In this document: in pieces, positions 58,228-64,000 of the stretch | How positions within the stretch are numbered: position 1 is the first letter of the stretch | How the letters are laid out: each line of letters opens with the position of its first letter | Assembly: GCF_900142365.1 (NCBI RefSeq) | Contig: NZ_FRAP01000011.1 | Span: forward strand, 144,390 to 208,389 | Direction: 5' to 3' | Length of the DNA: 64,000 nt | Source of the DNA: Pseudonocardia thermophila | GTDB lineage: Bacteria > Actinomycetota > Actinomycetes > Mycobacteriales > Pseudonocardiaceae | Notes under the pieces: model-generated | What the model was told of the DNA's origin: nothing | Databases searched by the model: none | Seen by the model: only the letters and a program-made list of their open reading frames with translations | Position numbers and translations under genes: made by a program

Positions 58228-58655
58228 GGATGCATCCACGCCCCCTTCACGACCTTGTCGACGGCGTTGCGCGGCCCGTGCACGGCGATCCCGGCGAGAT
58301 CCAGTTGGTCCCGCGGGACGGCCGCGACCGCGGCCCGGTTGTCCCGGTCGTTGCCCGTGCTGAACAGGTCCGAGGTGAACACGGCGATCGGCAGCCCGCG
58401 GTCCACGGCCCGGCGGTGCGCGGCGACGAGCTGCTCCTTGCTCGCCTCGAACACGAGCACCGGCTGGCCGAACATCGCCAGGTACGGCGTGCCGTCGGCG
58501 TCGGCGTAGGGCTCGCCGATCAGCTCGGGCACAGCGTGGGCGACGCCGCTGGCCAGGAAGGCGGTCATGTTGAGCCGCTGCCACACCTGCAGGTCGGAAC
58601 GCACCACGACGGCGATCTTCGTGGGGAATCGGACGGGTCCGGCGGTGTCGTGCAT
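58224..58655 (-). CDS. DUF2000 protein
   Basis: A 143-residue protein: 'TKIAVVVRSDLQVWQRLNMTAFLASGV' in pieces (about 12-38), 'YLAMFGQPVLVF' (about 58-69) and the final 'GIAVHGPRNAVDKVVKG' are DUF2000 hallmarks. The family has a ferredoxin-like fold and unknown function. It is divergent from the AraC gene with 48 bp between starts, so regulation by that protein is likely. It appears intact although everything downstream is broken. Confidence 0.83.
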   Translation of the reverse strand: MHDTAGPVRFPTKIAVVVRSDLQVWQRLNMTAFLASGVAHAVPELIGEPYADADGTPYLAMFGQPVLVFEASKEQLVAAHRRAVDRGLPIAVFTSDLFSTGNDRDNRAAVAAVPRDQLDLAGIAVHGPRNAVDKVVKGAWMHP

Positions 58656-58703
58656 GCCTCGATCGAACCGGGCCGGCCGCCGGCGGTCTTGTACGATCCT
58701 CGC

Positions 58704-59534
58704 ATGTCCGGGCGGTCCCGGGTCCGTGCGTGGCGCCCGCCCGTCCCCGGGGTGTCCGAGGTGTTCCACGCGCGGTTCACCGACCACGAGTACCCGATGC
58801 ACGCGCACGCCGCGTGGACCCTGCTGATCGTCGACAGCGGGGTGGTCAGCTACGACCTGGAGCGGAATCCGCACATCGCCGCGGACTCCGTCGTGACGCT
58901 GCTGCCGCCGTACGTGCCGCACAACGGGCGAGCGGCCACACCCACCGGGTTCCGCAAGCGCGTCGTGTACCTGGACCCACCCGTGGTGGGGGAGCAGCTG
59001 ATCGGCCACGCCGTCGACCAGCCGGTGATCGCCGACCCGGCGCTGCGGGCGGCCATCGGGCACCTGCACGCGGCGCTCGCGCTGCGCGGGGAGGAGTTCA
59101 CGGCGGAGAGCCGGTTGGCGCTGGTGGGGGAGCAGCTGCGCAGCCACCTGGGCACCCGCGCGCCTGCCTCCCCGCCCGCCGGGAGCGCGGCGCTCGCGCA
59201 CCGGCTGCGGGATCTGCTCGACGCCCACCAGGTGGAGGGGATCGGGTTGGCCGAGGCTGCGGCGATCCTGCACGCCCACCCGGCCCACCTCGTCCGCACG
59301 TTCACCGCGACCTTCGGGATGGCCCCGCACCGGTACTTGACGAGCCGGCGCGTCGACCACGCCCGTAGGCTGCTGCTCGACGGCATGCCGGCGAGGGAGG
59401 CGGCCGTCGCCGCGGGGTTCTACGACCAGTCCCACCTCACCCGGCACTTCACCCGCATCGTCGGGGTGCCGCCGGGAGCGTTCGCGCGGGGCCGGGAGGT
59501 CAGAGGTGCTGCGTCGAGAACGACGATGCGGTGA
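58704..59534 (+). CDS. AraC-family transcriptional regulator
   Basis: A 276-residue regulator with an N-terminal cupin-like sensor ('YPMHAHAAWTLLIVDSG' with its metal-type histidines, about 33-49; 'LLPPYVPHNGR') and a C-terminal double HTH (about 175-270; 'LAEAAAILHAHPAHLVRTFTATFGMAPHRYL' in pieces, 'AAVAAGFYDQSHLTRHFTRIVGVPPGAF' split). ATG 58704 chosen because the sensor domain begins there. The stop lies inside the family A inverted repeat copy 3. Its obvious target is the divergent DUF2000 operon. Confidence 0.86.
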   Translation: MSGRSRVRAWRPPVPGVSEVFHARFTDHEYPMHAHAAWTLLIVDSGVVSYDLERNPHIAADSVVTLLPPYVPHNGRAATPTGFRKRVVYLDPPVVGEQLIGHAVDQPVIADPALRAAIGHLHAALALRGEEFTAESRLALVGEQLRSHLGTRAPASPPAGSAALAHRLRDLLDAHQVEGIGLAEAAAILHAHPAHLVRTFTATFGMAPHRYLTSRRVDHARRLLLDGMPAREAAVAAGFYDQSHLTRHFTRIVGVPPGAFARGREVRGAASRTTMR

Positions 59535-59575
59535 TCAACAAGGCTTTTCGATCACCACGACTTCGTTCTCGACGC
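59511..59575. repeat. Family A long inverted repeat, copy 3
   Basis: Outer arms GCGTCGAGAACGA (59511-59523) and TCGTTCTCGACGC (59563-59575), inner arms GGTGATC/GATCACC. It lies between convergent AraC and carboxyltransferase genes, and the AraC TGA is inside the GTGATC arm. Confidence 0.75.
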
Positions 59576-59592
59576 GGCCCGGGGCCGGACCT

Positions 59593-61017
59593 TCAGATCG
59601 GTCGCAGGCGGCGGCTCCTGGGGGCGTGGAGTGCGGCGCGCAGCTGCGCGCCGATCGCCGCGGCCACGTGGACCGGGAACACTCCGGGGTCGGTGTCCTC
59701 CACGACGACGTCGGCGAGGCCGAGATCGGCGACGCGGATGTGCTGGGCGGCGGCCAGCTCGGCGGCGTGGTCGGCGGTGCCGTGCAGCACCGCGCTGGCG
59801 CCCTCCGGCGGGATCGGCGCGATCCACGAGTGCCGGGTGGCGACGACGCGGTCGGCCGGCAGCAGCGCCAGCGCCGCCCCGCCTGCGCCCTGCCCGAGCA
59901 GCACCGACACGCTCGGCACCGGCAGCGACGTGAGCGCGGCGAGGCACCGGGCGATGTGCTGCGCGGTGCCCTGCTCCTCGGCGGAGATCGACAACTCCGA
60001 TCCACCGGTGTCGATCACGGTGACGAGCGGCAGCCCCAGCTCGGTCGCGAGCTCGGTGGCGCGCAGGACCAGCCGCAGCGCGCCGGGCCCGGCCGGGCGG
60101 GGATCGCCGCGGTCGTGTCCGATCAGCACGCACGGCGTGCCGGCGAACCGGGTGAGCGCGAGGCGCGCGCCGGGTGCGGGCGCCAGCTCCAGGACGTCGT
60201 CGGCCGCGGCGAGCACGGCCCGCAATCCCGGCCGGGCCGGGTCGCGGGTGACGGTGACGCAGGTCCAGGGGTCCGGGGCGGGCCCGGCCGGCGCCGGTGA
60301 CAGGAGCGGCGCCGGCCGTGGGCCGCTCGCGAGGTCCAGGACCTTGCACACCGCACCGCGCAACGTCGACGGGGTGACGACGGCGTCGACCAGGCCGTGC
60401 GCGTGCAGGTTCTCGGCGGTCTGCACCCCGGGCGGGAACGGCCCGCCGTGCAGCGCCGCGTACACCTTCGGCCCGAGGAACCCGATCAGCGCCCCGGGCT
60501 CGGCGAACGTGACGTGCCCGAGCGACCCCCACGACGCGAGCACGCCCCCGGTGGTGGGATGCCGCAGGTAGGTGAGGTAGGGCAGGCCCGCCCGCCGGTG
60601 CTCGGTGAGCGCCGCCGCGATCTCGGCCATGCGCAGGAACGCCGGCGTGCCTTCCTGCATGCGGGTTCCGCCGGACGCGGTGATGCCCAGCAGCGGCAGC
60701 CGCGCCGCGGTGGCCCGCTCGATCGCCGCGAGGATGCGGTCGGCCGCGCGGACGCCGATCGAGCCGGCGAGGAACGCGAAGTCGCCTGCGACGATCGCGA
60801 CCCGGTGCCCGCCGATCCGCGCCTCACCGGTGCGGACCGACTCATCGTGGCCGCTCCGCTCCCGCGCCGCGTGCAGCGCCGCCCGGTACTCGGCGGTGTC
60901 AGCGTGCGCCGGTGGAGGAGCGAGCGGCTCGTCCCAGCTCTGCAGCGGTCCGTCGCAGAGTTCGGCCAGCAGCGCGTCCAGCCCGGGCCGGGTCGCTGAC
61001 GGGGCCACGGCGGCCAC
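59593..61017 (-). CDS. Fused beta-alpha carboxyltransferase of an acyl-CoA carboxylase
   Basis: A 474-residue protein in which an AccD-like half (about 30-240; 'VAIVAGDFAFLAGSIGV', 'LPLLGITASGGTRMQEGT' split, 'GPKVYAAL') is followed by an AccA-like half (about 270-460; 'VLIGHDRGDPRP', 'LVTVIDTGGSELS', 'SVLLGQGAGGAALAL'). Such single-chain carboxyltransferases move CO2 from biotin to acetyl- or propionyl-CoA. The N-terminal zinc finger of AccD is missing. The start is GTG 61017. No biotin carboxylase gene is adjacent. Confidence 0.85.
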   Translation of the reverse strand: MAAVAPSATRPGLDALLAELCDGPLQSWDEPLAPPPAHADTAEYRAALHAARERSGHDESVRTGEARIGGHRVAIVAGDFAFLAGSIGVRAADRILAAIERATAARLPLLGITASGGTRMQEGTPAFLRMAEIAAALTEHRRAGLPYLTYLRHPTTGGVLASWGSLGHVTFAEPGALIGFLGPKVYAALHGGPFPPGVQTAENLHAHGLVDAVVTPSTLRGAVCKVLDLASGPRPAPLLSPAPAGPAPDPWTCVTVTRDPARPGLRAVLAAADDVLELAPAPGARLALTRFAGTPCVLIGHDRGDPRPAGPGALRLVLRATELATELGLPLVTVIDTGGSELSISAEEQGTAQHIARCLAALTSLPVPSVSVLLGQGAGGAALALLPADRVVATRHSWIAPIPPEGASAVLHGTADHAAELAAAQHIRVADLGLADVVVEDTDPGVFPVHVAAAIGAQLRAALHAPRSRRLRPI

Positions 61018-61453
61018 GGTACGCCCCCGAACTCAGCGTCGGCGCGGATGCCGTTCCCGTGCTGGTCAGCGCCTGCGGGGCGAGATGCCGGCGCCGCGGC
61101 CGTTCGACGTCGGTCGTGCCCCTGGTGGTGCTCGACGGCGCAGAGCTGCCGCGGCATCGGCTGGAGGAGGTCGCGATCGAAGCCGACGGCTCCGGCGGGG
61201 CCCGGTGACCGCGGCCCGGCACGCTGAGCGATCCCGAGCGGCACCGCCACGCTCCTCGCTCGGGCTGAGGTCGTACGAAGTCCCGCTGGCCCGCCCAGGT
61301 GATCACGTTTGCCGCGCTCGCCATCGCCGCCACGATCGTCGACGTCAGCCCGTTCCCACCAACGGTGCGCCGATGGTGGCCAACCGGCCGACACGGCGGT
61401 GGGCCCGCTGCGGGCGTGGGGCCACGGTGGTGGTGTCGGCTGGACACGGCCGG
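61018..61453. other. Gap without a recognisable gene
   Basis: About 435 bp between two leftward genes. A short plus-strand frame (to 61208: 'VVPLVVLDGAELPRHRLEEV') and a minus-strand stretch ('TSTIVAAMASAANVITWAGQ', around 61290-61350) have some coding character but neither has a start, ribosome site or family resemblance. I take them as remnants or chance frames. Confidence 0.4.
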
Positions 61454-62584
61454 TCACCGCGGCAGCGTCCAGGCCGCCCGCTGGTCGAGGGCGACGGTGT
61501 GGGTGCCGTCCGGCGCGACGGTGAGCGTGAAGCGCTCCCACGCCGGACGGCCCAGCCCCTCGTAACGGGCGTGCGCGTCGAGCAGCAGGTCGAGCAGCGG
61601 CGTACCGCCGCCGCAGCGCGCGTGGTCGGCCCCTCGGTCGATCTCCACCCACGACCCGTCCTCGGCGACGTAGCGATCCGTCGACGGCGTGTGCCGGACC
61701 CGGTCGAGCAGGACGTCGTGGGAGAGGTGGTTGCCGGGAAGGCCGAGCGCGGCGAAGAACGTCTCCGCCGGGCTGAGCGGCGGGACTGCTGCGGGATCGA
61801 GTGGTCGCGGTTCGCCGGATCCGCGCGGTGCGGCGGGGCGGCGCGCCGGGACGGCGGGGGAGCGCAGCGGCATGAACCCCACCGATGTCGGGTGGAAGCG
61901 ACCGAGGAGTCCGTCCCGGCCGGCCCGCAGCAGCACGAGGTTGCCGGAGCCCGCCCCGATCTTCAGGTCGGCGAGCACCAGCCCGCCGGGCTGCAGCTGC
62001 TCGGCCCACGCGGGTGGGATCCGCGCCACCGCGCACGTGGCGACGATCCGGTCGTACGGCCCGGGCTGCGGCCAGCCCGTCACGCCGTCGCGGGTGGCCA
62101 GCCGCGGTGCGTGCCCGAGCGCGGCGAGCCGCTCCCGGGCGATCTCGGTCAGGGCCGGTTCGACGTCGATGCTGTGCACCTGCTCGTCGCGCAGTCGGTG
62201 GCAGAGCAGCGCAGCGTTGTAGCCGGTGCCGATCCCGATCTCCAGCACCCGGGCGTCGTCGGTGACGTCGAGCGCGGTGAGCATCTGCGCCATCAGCGAG
62301 GGCTGGCTGCTCGACGAGATCGGAGCGCCCGTCGCGTCGACGGCGGTGACGAGCGGCGCGTCGGTGTAGGTGCGCTCGGCCCACTCGGCAGCGGTGGCCG
62401 GATCGTCGTGCGCGACCGGATGCCAGCACCCGTTCTCCTCCTGCCTGAGCCAGCGCGGCACGAACAGATGTCGGGGGGTTTCGCGGAACGCCGTCACCCA
62501 GCGTGGATCGTCGAGCACGCCGAGTGCGATGAGATCGGCCACGAGCCGGGTCGCCCTGGCTCGCCAGTCCGGCATGCTGATCAC
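61454..62584 (-). CDS. PCMT-like methyltransferase
   Basis: A 376-residue protein. The N-terminal 210 residues are a protein-L-isoaspartate O-methyltransferase domain: 'RETPRHLFVPRWLR' (about 35-48), 'ISSSSQPSLMAQML' (about 89-102), SAM motif I 'VLEIGIGTGYNAALL' (about 113-127) and 'DRIVATCAVARIPPAW'. The C-terminal 150 residues are an extension found in actinobacterial family members and natural-product peptide modification enzymes. Role: repair of isoaspartate or methylation of an unknown substrate. Alternative start at residue 4. Divergent from the ADH gene with 41 bp between. Confidence 0.82.
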   Translation of the reverse strand: MISMPDWRARATRLVADLIALGVLDDPRWVTAFRETPRHLFVPRWLRQEENGCWHPVAHDDPATAAEWAERTYTDAPLVTAVDATGAPISSSSQPSLMAQMLTALDVTDDARVLEIGIGTGYNAALLCHRLRDEQVHSIDVEPALTEIARERLAALGHAPRLATRDGVTGWPQPGPYDRIVATCAVARIPPAWAEQLQPGGLVLADLKIGAGSGNLVLLRAGRDGLLGRFHPTSVGFMPLRSPAVPARRPAAPRGSGEPRPLDPAAVPPLSPAETFFAALGLPGNHLSHDVLLDRVRHTPSTDRYVAEDGSWVEIDRGADHARCGGGTPLLDLLLDAHARYEGLGRPAWERFTLTVAPDGTHTVALDQRAAWTLPR

Positions 62585-62625
62585 GCGGACCCACTGCGGA
62601 ACGTGGGCTCGACGAGGAGGACGCG

Positions 62626-63744
62626 ATGTTGACCAGGGGCGCGGTACTGCGCGAGGTGCCCGGCACCTTCGAGGTGGTGGAGCTGGAGGTCGACGACCCC
62701 CGGCCGGGCGAGATCCGGGTGCGGATGGCGGCCACGGGGCTCTGCCACTCCGACGACCACCACGCCAAGGGCGACATCAAGCCCGGGCGCCTGCCGTTCG
62801 CGGGCGGGCACGAGGGTGCGGGCGTCGTCGAGGCGGTCGGCCCGGGTGTCACGGAGTTCGCCGAGGGTGACCACGTCGTGTTCTCCTTCCTGCCGGCCTG
62901 CGGGCGCTGCCGCTGGTGCGCGCGCGGCATGCAGAACCTGTGCGACCTCGGCGCCTCGATCGCGACGGGTGCTCGCTGGGACGATCCCACGTCCTACCGG
63001 CTCTCGCTCGACGGGCAGCCGGTGGCGCAGATGTGCGGGCTCTCCACGTTCTGCGAGGTGACGACGGTCTCCACGGCGTCAGCGGTGAAGATCGACCCGT
63101 CGATCCCGCTGGACGTCGCCGCGCTCACCGGCTGCGGGGTGGGCACCGGCTGGGGCGCCGCGGTCAACTCGGCGCAGGTGCGGCCCGGTGACGTCGTCAT
63201 CGTGCTGGGCATCGGCGGCATCGGCATCAACGCGGTGCAGGGTGCCGCGCACGCCGGCGCTGCGGCCGTGATCGCGGTCGACCCGGTGCCGTTCAAGCGC
63301 GAGGTGGCGCCGAACTTCGGCGCGACCCACGCGGTCGCCGAGCTCGCCGAGGCCGCCGAGCTGGCTCGCGAGATGACCAACGGGCAGGGCGCCGACTCCG
63401 CGATCGTCGCGATCGGGGTGACGCGCGGCAAGCACGTCGGCGACGCGCTGCGTGCGGTGCGCAAGGGCGGCACGTGCGTGGTCGTCGGGCTCGGTGACGT
63501 CCGCTCGCACGAGGGCGACATCCCGCTCATGGAGCTGGTGCTGTTCCAGAAGCGGCTGCAGGGGACCCTCTTCGGCGCGTCCGCCCCGACCGCGGACATC
63601 CCGGCGCAGCTGCGGCTGTGGCAGCAGGGCCAGCTCAAGCTGGAGGAGCTGATCACCACCCGGTACAGGCTCGACGAGGTGGCCAAGGGCTTCGAGGACA
63701 TGCACGCCGGGCGGAACCTGCGCGGGGTCATCGTCTACGACTGA
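62626..63744 (+). CDS. NDMA-dependent-type zinc alcohol dehydrogenase
   Basis: A 372-residue medium-chain dehydrogenase with catalytic zinc motif 'GLCHSDDHHAKGD' (about 38-50), 'GGHEGAGVVEAVG', structural zinc lobe 'CGRCRWCARGMQNLC' (about 92-106), and 'VLGIGGIGINAVQGA' (about 196-210) for NAD. The 'SDDH' and 'GASIATGA' features match the actinobacterial NDMA-dependent group that keeps NAD bound and regenerates it through mycofactocin. GAGGAGGACGCG precedes ATG 62626. Mycofactocin genes are not in the window. Confidence 0.87.
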   Translation: MLTRGAVLREVPGTFEVVELEVDDPRPGEIRVRMAATGLCHSDDHHAKGDIKPGRLPFAGGHEGAGVVEAVGPGVTEFAEGDHVVFSFLPACGRCRWCARGMQNLCDLGASIATGARWDDPTSYRLSLDGQPVAQMCGLSTFCEVTTVSTASAVKIDPSIPLDVAALTGCGVGTGWGAAVNSAQVRPGDVVIVLGIGGIGINAVQGAAHAGAAAVIAVDPVPFKREVAPNFGATHAVAELAEAAELAREMTNGQGADSAIVAIGVTRGKHVGDALRAVRKGGTCVVVGLGDVRSHEGDIPLMELVLFQKRLQGTLFGASAPTADIPAQLRLWQQGQLKLEELITTRYRLDEVAKGFEDMHAGRNLRGVIVYD

Positions 63745-63865
63745 GTTCACCGACTTCTGAGTCGACTGGTCCGCGGGGTCGACCGGTCCGCGGGGCGGCC
63801 GTCCGTCACGAAGATGTCACGAGCATCGGCTTGACGGCGGCCACCTCCGCTTGAGATCGTCAGTG

Positions 63866-63895
63866 TTCGGACTATCTCGGTTCGGACTATCTCGG
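63866..63895 (+). repeat. 15-bp tandem direct repeat upstream of last gene
   Basis: TTCGGACTATCTCGG occurs twice with no spacing (63866-63880, 63881-63895), ending 9 bp before the GTG of the partial gene. It could be a duplicated operator half or a transcription-start duplication; TATCTC resembles a weak -10. Confidence 0.6.
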
Positions 63896-63904
63896 GAGGC
63901 GAGT

Positions 63905-64000
63905 GTGGACCAGAGCCTGTTCAACGAGATCTGCCTGCAGCAGCTGAGGCTGTCCGGGGTGCACGAGGGTGAGACGGTGGCTGTGTTGACCACTGGTGAC
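63905..64000 (+). CDS. Aminopeptidase-like protein, N-terminal part (runs off window)
   Basis: Only 32 codons are visible: 'DQSLFNEICLQQLRLSGV' and 'GETVAVLTTGD'. This opening resembles actinobacterial leucyl-aminopeptidase/2,5-dihydroxypyridine-dioxygenase-like (M29-type) proteins. GTG 63905 was chosen because GGAGGCGAGT lies directly upstream. Too short for a firm call. Confidence 0.45.
   Translation, partial: MDQSLFNEICLQQLRLSGVHEGETVAVLTTGD

Noticed and set aside
59511..59575. Simple rho-independent terminator only
   Set aside because: It has no U-tract and shares arm sequence with copies between divergent genes, so it was listed as a dispersed repeat.
60912..61208. Small plus-strand gene in the 61-kb gap
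   Set aside because: It overlaps the carboxyltransferase start in antisense, with no ribosome site and no family resemblance.

Overview
The window is very GC-rich actinobacterial DNA. Dense GTG/ATG starts with GGAGG-type ribosome sites, ATGA/GTGA stop-start overlaps, Bpa (DUF2587) and DUF1918 proteins, and an NDMA-type alcohol dehydrogenase all point to a high-GC actinomycete. Pseudonocardia or a close Pseudonocardiaceae relative is my best inference; no marker gene fixes the species.

Region 1 (about 1-34 kb, with an outlier at 47.3-48.1 kb) is a large hypoxia/dormancy-type island resembling the mycobacterial DosR regulon. It holds seven universal stress proteins, three Acg-like nitroreductases, four CBS-domain proteins (two with clear BON domains), an Hsp20, a CtpF-like P-type ATPase, an Rv2004c-like kinase, a PEP synthase, a GAPDH, a zinc alcohol dehydrogenase, PiT and SulP transporters, a CYTH-CHAD protein with a PII-like partner, two Bpa-like proteins, two DUF1918 proteins and several small unknowns. 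Palindromes of the type GGGAC-N4-GTCCC / GGGCC-N4-GGCCC recur 30-115 bp upstream of most transcription units. I read these as DosR boxes. No intact DosR/DosS pair lies in the window.

Region 2 (34-47 kb) has almost none of these boxes. It carries a GntR-controlled FAH-hydrolase/extradiol-dioxygenase pair, a PucR regulator, an HsaA-like flavin monooxygenase, a DUF3237 protein, a quinone oxidoreductase / alpha-beta hydrolase / DinB-type operon and several regulators (HxlR, GlxA-like AraC, TetR). It looks like an aromatic-ring catabolic and detoxification segment, with some genes broken (GlxA-like regulator, epimerase).

Region 3 (48-51.5 kb) has an amidase and a frameshifted FAD oxidase, then a tRNA-Pro(GGG) with a strong terminator.

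Region 4 (51.5-58.2 kb) is a gene graveyard downstream of the tRNA. It contains tRNA-like repeat footprints, a WD40 tail, a chimeric MalT/LuxR regulator lacking its P-loop, shards of an acyl-CoA ligase, a frameshifted NarL-type response regulator, a sensor kinase whose HisKA_3 segment is inverted, and a broken SDR.

Region 5 (58.2-64 kb) is orderly again: DUF2000 and a divergent AraC, a fused acyl-CoA carboxylase carboxyltransferase, a PCMT-type methyltransferase, an NDMA-dependent alcohol dehydrogenase, and the start of an aminopeptidase-like gene.

Two families of long perfect hairpins and several short tandem repeats that start at stop codons are scattered through the window. Several single-base frameshifts occur; some lie in G/C runs and may be base-calling errors rather than biology.
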